NCBI GenBank assembly: GCA_902783735.1
Contig: CACZSE010000190.1
Span: 1 to 6,532, forward strand
DNA from: an uncultured Lachnospiraceae bacterium
GTDB taxonomy: Bacteria; Bacillota; Clostridia; Lachnospirales; Lachnospiraceae
Direction of reading: 5' to 3'
DNA length: 6,532 nucleotides
Shown here one piece after another: positions 1 to 6,404 of this stretch. The translations under genes were made by a program, and so were the position numbers. Positions within the stretch are counted from its first letter, which is position 1; the number at the start of each line of letters is the position of its first letter. The notes under the pieces are model-generated. The model searched no databases, was not told the origin of the DNA, and was given only the letters and a program-made list of their open reading frames with translations.

Positions 1-654
1 GCGAAATATATGCCCGGATGGAAGGAAAACGGAATATTTGTAATGCCTGTAGTATCATCCGTTGCATTGGCAAAGAAGATGGAAAAACTTGGAGCCGATG
101 CGGTTATTGCCGAGGGCTGTGAGAGTGGAGGACATGTGGGAGAGATGACTACGATGACTCTCGTACCGCAGGTGTGTGATGCGGTAGATATTCCGGTTAT
201 TGCTGCAGGCGGTATAGGTGACGGAAGAGGACTGGCAGCTGCTTTTATATTGGGCGCTGTCGGAGTTCAGATGGGAACGGCATTCTTGGCTTCAAAGGAA
301 TGCCCGATACATGAGGCTTACAAACAGGCCGTTATTAAAGCTAAGGACAATGACACGACGGTTACCGGCAGGATATCGGGAACCCCCGTAAGGATAATCA
401 AGAACAGTATGTCCAGAGAATATATAAAAAAAGAAAAAGAAGGCTTTTCTAAGGAAGAACTTGAGCGTTATACTCTCGGATCGCTTAGAAGAGCGGTTTT
501 TGAAGGGGATACAAAAACGGGATCGCTCATGGCAGGTCAGGTGGCGGGACAGATAAGCGAGATCAAAAGCATAGAAGACATACTGACTGACATTCAAAAA
601 GGTTTTGAAAATGTAACTGCGAGTATATATGATATGCATAACGAACGGAGATGA
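1..654 (+). CDS. fabK: Enoyl-ACP reductase FabK, 5'-truncated by window edge
   Basis: This is the C-terminal 217 residues of an FMN-dependent, NAD(P)H-using enoyl-acyl carrier protein reductase II, which catalyses the last reductive step of each fatty-acid elongation cycle in the cytosol. The frame is open from base 1, so the ATG at base 10 is internal; full-length FabK is about 310-320 residues, so roughly the first 100 are missing. Visible family hallmarks (window residue numbers) are PVVSSVALAKKMEKLGADA (16-34), the EGCESGGHVGE segment (38-48) whose His45 matches the catalytic His of pneumococcal FabK, and the flavin-phosphate binding loops AAGGIGDGRG (68-77) and GVQMGTAFLA (88-97). The SGGH signature and the fab neighbours argue against a nitronate monooxygenase, the closest alternative. 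Its TGA stop falls just ahead of fabD, indicating co-transcription. No truncation other than the window edge is seen. Confidence 0.96.
   Translation, partial: AKYMPGWKENGIFVMPVVSSVALAKKMEKLGADAVIAEGCESGGHVGEMTTMTLVPQVCDAVDIPVIAAGGIGDGRGLAAAFILGAVGVQMGTAFLASKECPIHEAYKQAVIKAKDNDTTVTGRISGTPVRIIKNSMSREYIKKEKEGFSKEELERYTLGSLRRAVFEGDTKTGSLMAGQVAGQISEIKSIEDILTDIQKGFENVTASIYDMHNERR
647..650 (+). promoter_or_regulatory. Ribosome binding site that decides the fabD start
   Basis: GGAG lies directly against an ATG at 651 (spacing 0) but six bases before a second in-frame ATG at 657. Six bases is normal Shine-Dalgarno spacing, so 657 is the better initiation codon and the first ATG is probably not used. 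The site lies inside the last codons of fabK, consistent with translational coupling. Confidence 0.65.
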
Positions 655-656
655 AA

Positions 657-1583
657 ATGGAAAAGGTTTTTTTGTTTGCAGGTCAGGGCAGCCAGAGAAC
701 AGGCATGGGAATTGATTTCTACGAACAGTGTCTGAGCTTTAAAAATGCTGTGGATTCGTTGGAGGATCATGACCGGATATTAAGGATCATGAGAGACGGT
801 ACCGAAGAGGAACTGACTCTTACACAGAATACTCAGAAGGCCATGGCGGTTTTTGCTGTAGGTATAGTAAGGATGTTGCTGGAGGACGGAATAAAACCGG
901 TGGCAGCATGCGGGCTCAGTCTGGGGGAATACGGAGCGCTTTTTTCGGCGGGAGTATTTTCCGCCAAAGAATATGTTGATATTTTGAGCTTCAGAGGCGA
1001 GGCTATGGCGGAGGCTTCCGAGGGAATAGATTTTTCTATGTGTGCAGTCCTTGGGGCTGACAGAAACATGGTTCAAGGGATCTGTGAGGCATCTGAAAAA
1101 GGCTACGTAGCCATCTCAAATATCAATTGCCCGGGACAGATCGTGATCTGCGGAGAGACAGAGGCGGTAAGATGGGCGGAAGAAAGAATAAAAAAACAGG
1201 GATGTAAACGCATTGTAAAATTAAATGTTGGCGGACCCTTTCATACAAGATTTATGGAACCGGCAGGAAAGAAACTTAGAGATCATCTTTCAAAGGTAAG
1301 AATAAATAAAACTGCGATCCCGGTACTATCAAATGCTACAGGTACATTTATCAGTGAGTCCGATGATATCAGAGAATTGCTTGTCAGACAGGTGAGCAGT
1401 ACGGTCTTACTGGAGGACAATCTCAGAAAACTGATCATTTCCGGATACAGTGATTTTATTGAGATCGGACCGGGAAAGACCATGGCAGGTTTTGTAAAGA
1501 GAACGGCACAGGCTTTGGATAAGCAGATAAATGTGGTCAGTATCGACAGTGTTGAGGATTACAGAAAGGCAGTAAGGATATGA
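657..1583 (+). CDS. fabD: Malonyl-CoA:ACP transacylase FabD
   Basis: It transfers the malonyl group from CoA to acyl carrier protein, supplying extender units to FabF. With the start at 657 the protein has 308 residues, the normal FabD length; an alternative start at 651 adds two residues. The N-terminus carries FAGQGSQ (7-13). The nucleophile elbow is GLSLGEY with Ser88; the residue before the Ser is Leu where most FabD proteins have His (GHSLG). The malonyl-carboxylate-binding Arg is in FRGEAM (Arg113), the NCPGQ segment follows, and the catalytic His is in GPFHTRFM (His196). The C-terminus has the IEIGPGKTMAGFVKR segment typical of acyltransferases. The gene ends in an ATGA overlap with fabG. 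All catalytic residues are present, so it should be active. A polyketide-type acyltransferase is unlikely given its single-domain length and the operon. Confidence 0.97.
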   Translation: MEKVFLFAGQGSQRTGMGIDFYEQCLSFKNAVDSLEDHDRILRIMRDGTEEELTLTQNTQKAMAVFAVGIVRMLLEDGIKPVAACGLSLGEYGALFSAGVFSAKEYVDILSFRGEAMAEASEGIDFSMCAVLGADRNMVQGICEASEKGYVAISNINCPGQIVICGETEAVRWAEERIKKQGCKRIVKLNVGGPFHTRFMEPAGKKLRDHLSKVRINKTAIPVLSNATGTFISESDDIRELLVRQVSSTVLLEDNLRKLIISGYSDFIEIGPGKTMAGFVKRTAQALDKQINVVSIDSVEDYRKAVRI

Positions 1584-2323
1584 AAGAAAAAAAGGTTGCC
1601 GTTATAACCGGCGGTGCCAGAGGAATAGGCAGGGCAATATGTCTTAGACTTGCCGATGACGGCTATGATATAGCTTTTGATTACAGATCTGATGATGAAA
1701 ACGCAGAGCTGACTAAAAAAATGTGTGAGCAAAAAGGTGTAAAAGCGATTGCGGTAAAAGGCGATGTTGCCGACCCGGCTCATTGCAAGGAGTTTGTGAA
1801 TCTGTCAAAAGAGTTTGGCGGTGGAAAGATAGATGTCCTGATAAATAATGCGGGCATAACCAGGGACGGACTCATTGGTCTTATGAAGGATGATGACATG
1901 GACGCTGTCTTAAACGTTAACCTTAAAGGTGCTTTTTATATGATGAGAGAAGTCTCAAGGATCATGATAAAAAACAGAGGCGGAAAGATCGTGAATCTCA
2001 GTTCGGTTGTAGGAATTTCGGGAAATGCCGGACAGGTAAATTATGCTGCTTCAAAAGCTGCTGTCATTGGTATGACAAAATCATTGGCCAAGGAGCTCTC
2101 ATCAAGAAATATCAATGTAAATGCGGTCGCTCCGGGATTTATAGAAACCGATATGACTGAAAAACTGCCGCCTCAGGTTAAGGAATCCGCCGTTGACAGT
2201 ATTGCTTTAAAGAGAATAGGTAAAGCAGAAGAGGTGGCCGGGGCAGTTTCATTTCTATGTTCTAAAGACAGCGAATATATAACCGGACAGGTGATATGTG
2301 TTGACGGAGGAATGGTGATATGA
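1580..2323 (+). CDS. fabG: 3-oxoacyl-ACP reductase FabG
   Basis: This short-chain dehydrogenase/reductase uses NADPH to reduce beta-ketoacyl-ACP to the 3-hydroxy form. It has 247 residues, against 244 in E. coli. The Rossmann nucleotide loop TGGARGIG is at 10-17, with the NNAG motif following the fourth strand. The catalytic triad is Ser142 (in NLSSVVG), Tyr155 and Lys159 (YAASK), followed by VNAVAPGFIETDMT and a C-terminal ITGQVICVDGGM, the arrangement diagnostic of FabG within the SDR family. The start codon overlaps the fabD stop as ATGA; the nearest purine-rich sites are AAGG at 1566-1569 and AAGGA at 1574-1578, neither ideally spaced, so translation probably relies on coupling to fabD. 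The 3' end overlaps fabF by the same ATGA arrangement. Confidence 0.97.
   Translation: MKEKKVAVITGGARGIGRAICLRLADDGYDIAFDYRSDDENAELTKKMCEQKGVKAIAVKGDVADPAHCKEFVNLSKEFGGGKIDVLINNAGITRDGLIGLMKDDDMDAVLNVNLKGAFYMMREVSRIMIKNRGGKIVNLSSVVGISGNAGQVNYAASKAAVIGMTKSLAKELSSRNINVNAVAPGFIETDMTEKLPPQVKESAVDSIALKRIGKAEEVAGAVSFLCSKDSEYITGQVICVDGGMVI
2306..2310 (+). promoter_or_regulatory. Strong ribosome binding site for fabF within fabG
   Basis: GGAGG sits nine bases before the fabF ATG at 2320, inside the last codons of fabG (the DGG of the conserved C-terminus). It supports 2320 as the start and shows that fabF has its own initiation signal in addition to the ATGA stop/start overlap. Confidence 0.7.
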
Positions 2324-3552
2324 GAAGAGTCGTAGTAACCGGAATGGGAGCGGTAACTCCAATAGGAAATGATGTCTATTCCATGTGGAAGGCGGCAAAG
2401 AACGGACTATGCGGGATAGGAGAGATCACGCATTACGATCATACAGACCATAAGGTGAGTCTTGCGGCGGAGGTTAAGGACTTTGATCCAAACAGATACC
2501 TTGACAGATCTGAAGTCAGAAGACTTGATGATTTTTGCATATACGCACTGACTGCAGCATGTGAGGCAATGGAAGACTCTAAGATAGATATGAAAAAAGA
2601 GGATCCGTTAAGATGCGGTGTAATATTCTCCAGCGGAATTGGAGGGATGACAAGCATTCAGAGAGAGGATATGCGGGGAATGCAAAAAGGTTATGACAGA
2701 GTAAATCCGCATTTTATTCCCATGGTAATATCGAATATGGCGGCCGGACACATAGCAATGAAGTTCGGTTTTAACGGAATATGCAGCTGTGTCGTGACAG
2801 CCTGTGCCGGATCCGGTAATGCTATCGGAGATTCATTCAGACAGATAAAATTCGGGTTTAACGATATCATGATCTGCGGCGGTGCGGAAGCGAGCATAAC
2901 ACCTTTGGGTATAGGAGGATTTACATCCATGAATGCACTCAGTACTTCTCGTGATCCGTTACGGGCTTCGATCCCTTTTGATAAGGAAAGAAACGGATTT
3001 GTCATGGGAGAAGGTGCGGGGGCGCTTATTCTGGAAGAATATGAACATGCGATAAATAGGGGAGCAAAGATCTATTGTGAGATAAAAGGCTATGGGGTAA
3101 GCTGTGATGCGCATCATGTTACCGCACCGCTTGAGGACGGAAGCATGGCGGCGGTTTGCATGGAAAAAGCCATGGAAGAAGCCGATGTTACCTGTGAGGA
3201 CATAGATTACATCAATGCCCACGGAACATCGACTCAGCTAAACGACAGATGTGAGACCAGAGCAGTTAAGAGGGCTCTTAAAGAGTCAGCCTGCGATGTA
3301 ATGATGAGCTCTACAAAATCCCTTACGGGTCATCTTTTAGGTGCATCGGGCGCTGTGGAGGCGATACTTACTTCACTGATGGTAGAGCATGACACTGTCA
3401 TTGCGACAGCCAATTATAAAGTAAAGGATGAGGAATGCGACCTGGATATTGTTCCTAACAAAGCCAGAAATACTAAGGTTGATATTGCTTTATCAAATTC
3501 CTTTGGCTTTGGCGGACATAATGTGTCACTTTTGTTTGGAAAGGTTAGATAA
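2320..3552 (+). CDS. fabF: 3-oxoacyl-ACP synthase II FabF (KAS II)
   Basis: This is the elongating condensing enzyme: it accepts an acyl chain on its active-site Cys and joins it to malonyl-ACP with loss of CO2. At 410 residues it has the full KAS II length. The N-terminus RRVVVTGMGAVTPIGND is typical. The catalytic residues are Cys162 in TACAGSGNA, His301 in NAHGTSTQLND, Lys333 in STKSLTGH and His338 in the same motif; they match E. coli FabF Cys163, His303, Lys335 and His340 almost position for position. The C-terminal NSFGFGGHNVSLLF is the usual KAS ending. It is coupled to fabG by an ATGA overlap and followed after only three bases by fabZ. Strong similarity to FabF rather than FabH is clear from the Cys-His-His set; FabB-type specificity cannot be excluded from sequence alone. 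Confidence 0.97.
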   Translation: MRRVVVTGMGAVTPIGNDVYSMWKAAKNGLCGIGEITHYDHTDHKVSLAAEVKDFDPNRYLDRSEVRRLDDFCIYALTAACEAMEDSKIDMKKEDPLRCGVIFSSGIGGMTSIQREDMRGMQKGYDRVNPHFIPMVISNMAAGHIAMKFGFNGICSCVVTACAGSGNAIGDSFRQIKFGFNDIMICGGAEASITPLGIGGFTSMNALSTSRDPLRASIPFDKERNGFVMGEGAGALILEEYEHAINRGAKIYCEIKGYGVSCDAHHVTAPLEDGSMAAVCMEKAMEEADVTCEDIDYINAHGTSTQLNDRCETRAVKRALKESACDVMMSSTKSLTGHLLGASGAVEAILTSLMVEHDTVIATANYKVKDEECDLDIVPNKARNTKVDIALSNSFGFGGHNVSLLFGKVR

Positions 3553-3555
3553 ACT

Positions 3556-4014
3556 ATGAAACTTGAATCGGATCAGATAAAAAAGATATTACCGCACAGA
3601 TATCCTTTTTTACTCGTGGACAGGATAACTGAGTGCGAACCGGGAGTATCGGCCACGGGGAAGAAATGTGTCACTTCGGACGAGATGTTCTTCATGGGGC
3701 ATTTCCCTCAAAAACAGATCATGCCCGGAGTTTTAGTGATAGAAGCGCTTGCACAGACAGGAGCGGTAGCGATACTTACAAAGGAAGAGAATAAAGGAAA
3801 GCTTGTTTTATTTGGCGGAATAAAGAAAGCCAGATTTAAGAGACAGATAGTTCCCGGAGATGTGATCGAACTTAAATGTGAGATAATATCTCAAAAAGCA
3901 AATGTGGGCATAGGAAGCGCAAATGCATATGTTGACGGTGATGTGGCCGTGAGTGCGGAGTTGATTTTTGCGGTTGATTCTTGCTATACTGATACTGAAG
4001 TTTTGGACAGATGA
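3556..4014 (+). CDS. fabZ: 3-hydroxyacyl-ACP dehydratase FabZ
   Basis: This hot-dog-fold dehydratase converts 3-hydroxyacyl-ACP to trans-2-enoyl-ACP, the substrate of FabK. The 152 residues match the family length. LPHRYPFLLVDRI (12-24) is the N-terminal signature. The catalytic His49 is in MGHFPQ and Glu63 is in MPGVLVIEALAQTGA. His plus Glu on the central helix is the FabZ pattern, whereas FabA has Asp there. It begins three bases after fabF with GGAAAGG about ten bases upstream (3539-3545), so it is surely in the same transcript. FabN-type dehydratase/isomerases of enterococci share this scaffold, and isomerase activity cannot be read from the sequence. A promoter-like pair for the next gene lies inside its 3' end, and its stop codon lies in an inverted repeat. 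Confidence 0.96.
   Translation: MKLESDQIKKILPHRYPFLLVDRITECEPGVSATGKKCVTSDEMFFMGHFPQKQIMPGVLVIEALAQTGAVAILTKEENKGKLVLFGGIKKARFKRQIVPGDVIELKCEIISQKANVGIGSANAYVDGDVAVSAELIFAVDSCYTDTEVLDR
3961..3990 (+). promoter_or_regulatory. Candidate internal promoter for the marR-family gene
   Basis: TTGATT (3961-3966) and TATACT (3985-3990) are separated by 18 bases, and the second box is preceded by TG plus one base (3982-3984), an extended -10 arrangement. Predicted transcription would begin around 3997, just before the inverted repeat at 4008-4024. The match is decent (4/6 and 5/6) but lies in coding sequence, so chance is a real alternative. Confidence 0.35.
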
Positions 4015-4024
4015 TGTTCATCTG
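4008..4024. repeat. Perfect 7-bp inverted repeat, possible MarR operator or hairpin
   Basis: CAGATGA (4008-4014) and TCATCTG (4018-4024) are exact reverse complements around a three-base TGT centre. The left arm contains the fabZ stop codon; the right arm ends two bases before the GGAGG of the next gene. A 17-bp dyad is the size MarR dimers normally bind, and the site is just upstream of a MarR-family gene, so autoregulation is an attractive inference. As RNA it would form a modest hairpin with no U-run, so it is not an intrinsic terminator. The dyad does not resemble the AT-rich streptococcal FabT box as I know it. Confidence 0.45.
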
Positions 4025-4037
4025 ACGGAGGTATCTT

Positions 4038-4478
4038 ATGTTGCAGGATGCATTTACGGATGTGTATACCAAATTTAAATTACATTTTTATCAAAGGGTT
4101 TTTGATAGAATAATGGAAAGAGAGACCACGCTTACAACAGTAGAGACTTTTTGCATGGAGATCATCTATGCGCTGAAAAGTCCTACTGTTTCTGAATTTT
4201 CTGCCGTGGCAAATATCTCATCTCCCAACGCGGCATACAAGATCAATAACCTTATCAAAAAAGGATATCTGAAAAGAATACAGTCGGATACCGATAAAAG
4301 AGAATATCATCTGGAAGTAACCGATAAGTACATGGACTATTACAATATCAGTTATCAGTACATGGACACCGTGATGAAGAGGATTGAAGAAAGATTTACA
4401 CCGGAAGAGGTAAAGACACTCACCGAACAGCTTCGTATAGTTGCCGATGAGCTCATGCCGGAGATAAATCTGAAATAG
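4038..4478 (+). CDS. MarR-family transcriptional regulator, probable lipid-synthesis regulator
   Basis: A 146-residue protein with the MarR winged-helix layout. There is an N-terminal dimerisation helix (about 1-30), a helix-turn-helix with TVSEFSAVANIS (50-61) and the recognition helix SSPNAAYKINNLIKKGYL (61-78), then the wing with the family signature D-x-D-K-R-x-x-x-L-x-V-T (84-95, Arg88). Long C-terminal helices (about 97-140) complete the dimer interface. The start is set by GGAGG at 4027-4031, six bases before the ATG. It follows fabZ after 23 bases and is likely co-transcribed with the fab genes, possibly also from its own promoter. Streptococcal FabT is a MarR protein of similar size that represses fab genes with acyl-ACP as corepressor, but it is encoded near the 5' end of its operon. 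Orthology to FabT is not demonstrated, so no symbol is given. The ligand cannot be seen; it has a single Cys (39). Confidence 0.88.
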   Translation: MLQDAFTDVYTKFKLHFYQRVFDRIMERETTLTTVETFCMEIIYALKSPTVSEFSAVANISSPNAAYKINNLIKKGYLKRIQSDTDKREYHLEVTDKYMDYYNISYQYMDTVMKRIEERFTPEEVKTLTEQLRIVADELMPEINLK

Positions 4479-4543
4479 TCACAGGTGACGGACAGGATGA
4501 AAAGGAACGAAAAGGTTTGAGAACGATAAGGGAGAGAAGGAAC

Positions 4544-6367
4544 ATGAAAGAAACCATATTGTCAAAAAGAAAAGTCCTGACATTTATAAGCGGGATATTG
4601 ATCTGTATCACATTGACTGCGTGTACTTCTAAAGGACAGGATGCACAGCTGACGGGAAATAATGATCAGACGACTCAAAGCGGGACCGTGCAGGTTAATG
4701 AGGCCACCGATACCGATGAGAATACCGAAACGGTTACCGATAGTGCTTCGGATAAGACAAAAGCTCTGACAGGTCAGTGGGAGATGATATATACCATCTA
4801 CGAATCACAGTACGGAAAGGATGAGCATTATAACAGCTGTGACATGAGTGATGATCCGTACAGTCCTTCTTCAGCCATGAATATATATGAAAAGGACGGT
4901 AAGATGTTCGCAGATTATAAGTTCAGCGGATTTGAGAGCAATACAAAGTATCTTGGAAATGAACTTTTGCTTCTCAATGAGCCTGCATACAAAGAGTGTG
5001 AGAATCAGGAGTGGTGCTACAAGTTTACCGATCCTTTTGAGGAAGATGAATCGGGAGTTCAAAAGATCACTTTGATAGATGATGATACTCTTATATGTTC
5101 ATCTGTATATACCGACGGGGAAGTCGGAAGCGATGAATATTACTATTCGGTTACCAGTAATTACTATATAAGAAAAGAGTCGGAGAAGTTAAAAGACAGA
5201 GAGAGCCTTCGATATTTTGAAACGGCTACGGTATCAAATGCACAGGATCTGTTAAACAGTATCGCAAACAATAAAAAGGTTCTGCTTGAAGCAGGTACTT
5301 ACGACTTTTCGGCCGTAAATGAAGCTAATATCCACAACGATTTTGTTACATACGAATATGGTGAATATAAGATCTCGGGTGTCAATAACTTCTGTATAGA
5401 AGCCAAAGAAGGAGCCGATGTACTCATATGTGTGGATGACGCATACAGTCCCGTAATGCATTTTATGAACACAAGGAATGTGACCCTGAGAAATATTACG
5501 GCAGGTCACAATGTTGAGCCGGGTTACTGCAGCGGAAGCGTTATCGAGCTGGAGAGTGCATTCGGCATGAAGATAGATAACTGCAGACTGTTCGGATGCG
5601 GAACCTATGGGATTGAGGGCAGATATATCGATTATATGGAGGTTTTAAATTCCGATATATATGAGTGTACCTACGGATTGCTGAGTCTGGGTAATGCCTA
5701 TACCTGCAACTTTAAGGATTGTACATTCAGGGATAGCAGTGATCTGTCTATGATAACCGTTGATTCGGGTTATGATATCAATTTTGAGAATTGTGAGTTT
5801 AAGAACAATCGGGTTTCGGAAGAATTCTCTACTTGTTATTTTGTTGAACTTTCGGAATATGCTGAAGTAACATTTACGGATTGCAGCTTTAAGAATAACC
5901 AGTACAGCAAATTTGCAAATCGTAAGGTTAAGCAGATCAACTGCATGATAAGTGACAACGGCGATCCGGATATGAGTAACGTGGATGAATCCCATGTGAC
6001 GGACGCTTCGGGTCTTATCAGTGAATATGATGAGGTGGCAAAACGTCAGAAGGAGATTGATGACTCATTTGGTTCGGACTCACTTCTTGATCAGCAGACT
6101 ATGAACAGCCTGTCATATGAGTCATATGATATGTGGGATCATCTCTTAAATGATATATGGGGATATTTACGAAATACCTTAGAAGAAAAAGAGATGGATG
6201 AGCTCACCGAAGAACAGAAGCAGTGGATAAAAGAAAAGGAAGCTTCGGTAAGAGCGGCAGGAGCAGATTTTGAAGGTGGTTCAATGCAGCCGATGTTAGA
6301 GTACTCTACAGGTTCGGATATCACAAAAAAGAGAGTCGACTATCTGATGGATAAATTCGTCAGATAA
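4544..6367 (+). CDS. Secreted lipoprotein: GxW beta domain, beta-helix and LprI/DUF1311-like domain
   Basis: A 607-residue protein of unknown function. The ATG at 4544 is chosen because GGAG/AAGG (4531-4540) precedes it and it gives a clean lipoprotein signal: KRK, a hydrophobic segment, then lipobox LTAC with Cys27, so it should be anchored outside the membrane. A Thr/Asp/Glu-rich linker (about 28-74) follows. Residues about 76-215 start with LTGQWEM (Trp79) and look like an all-beta, lipocalin-like domain, a weak call. Residues about 230-470 begin with NAQDLLNSI and GTYDF and continue as right-handed beta-helix coils, with N/D-C-x-F-type turns at Cys347, 393, 417, 447 and 467. Residues about 515-604 carry QQTMNSLSYESYDMWDHLLN, EEQKQWIKEKE (Trp561) and GGSM, resembling the LprI/DUF1311 lysozyme-inhibitor-like domain but without its usual Cys pairs. 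The gene lies 65 bases after marR with no terminator between; a role in fatty-acid synthesis is not implied. Polysaccharide or cell-wall binding is a guess. Confidence 0.85.
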   Translation: MKETILSKRKVLTFISGILICITLTACTSKGQDAQLTGNNDQTTQSGTVQVNEATDTDENTETVTDSASDKTKALTGQWEMIYTIYESQYGKDEHYNSCDMSDDPYSPSSAMNIYEKDGKMFADYKFSGFESNTKYLGNELLLLNEPAYKECENQEWCYKFTDPFEEDESGVQKITLIDDDTLICSSVYTDGEVGSDEYYYSVTSNYYIRKESEKLKDRESLRYFETATVSNAQDLLNSIANNKKVLLEAGTYDFSAVNEANIHNDFVTYEYGEYKISGVNNFCIEAKEGADVLICVDDAYSPVMHFMNTRNVTLRNITAGHNVEPGYCSGSVIELESAFGMKIDNCRLFGCGTYGIEGRYIDYMEVLNSDIYECTYGLLSLGNAYTCNFKDCTFRDSSDLSMITVDSGYDINFENCEFKNNRVSEEFSTCYFVELSEYAEVTFTDCSFKNNQYSKFANRKVKQINCMISDNGDPDMSNVDESHVTDASGLISEYDEVAKRQKEIDDSFGSDSLLDQQTMNSLSYESYDMWDHLLNDIWGYLRNTLEEKEMDELTEEQKQWIKEKEASVRAAGADFEGGSMQPMLEYSTGSDITKKRVDYLMDKFVR

Positions 6368-6370
6368 CGG

Positions 6371-6398
6371 TTGACAAAAAGGATATGGATGATATATT
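6371..6398 (+). promoter_or_regulatory. Sigma-A type promoter driving the T-box transcript
   Basis: A perfect TTGACA (6371-6376) is followed after 16 bases by TATATT (6393-6398), a 5/6 match to TATAAT. It begins three bases after the lipoprotein stop codon. Transcription would start near 6405, about 15 bases before T-box Stem I, which is the expected layout for a T-box leader. Confidence 0.75.
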
Positions 6399-6404
6399 CT
6401 TTAC

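Noticed and set aside
10..12. ATG at base 10 as the start of the first gene
   Set aside because: The reading frame is open back to base 1, and the residues before it (AKY) continue the FabK sequence; about 100 N-terminal residues lie upstream of the window.
292..639. Minus-strand open frame opposite fabK
   Set aside because: It lies wholly antisense to conserved FabK coding sequence, lacks a recognisable domain or ribosome binding site, and its composition is that of a shadow frame.
2691..3005. Minus-strand open frame opposite fabF
   Set aside because: Antisense to the conserved KAS II active-site region; explained by codon bias of fabF.
4447..4456. ATGAGCTCAT palindrome near the end of marR
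   Set aside because: Ten bases within coding sequence for ordinary residues, with no associated promoter of quality.
4478..4489. GTCACAGGTGAC palindrome just after marR as a terminator or operator
   Set aside because: Only five pairs with a two-base centre, no U-run, and no promoter context; likely chance.
4497..4520. Seven-codon mini-ORF (MKRNEKV) ahead of the lipoprotein
   Set aside because: It has only a weak ribosome binding site and no regulatory codon pattern; ORFs this short are expected by chance in a purine-rich leader.
4517..4543. TTG at 4517 as the start of the lipoprotein, adding nine residues
   Set aside because: The ATG at 4544 has a better placed ribosome binding site and leaves a normal-length lipoprotein signal peptide; the added residues are Arg-rich and lie ahead of an already complete signal sequence.
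5645..5995. Minus-strand 116-codon frame opposite the beta-helix, hydrophobic in places
   Set aside because: Its regularity mirrors the repeated coils on the plus strand; no start signal and no membrane-protein topology that would be convincing.
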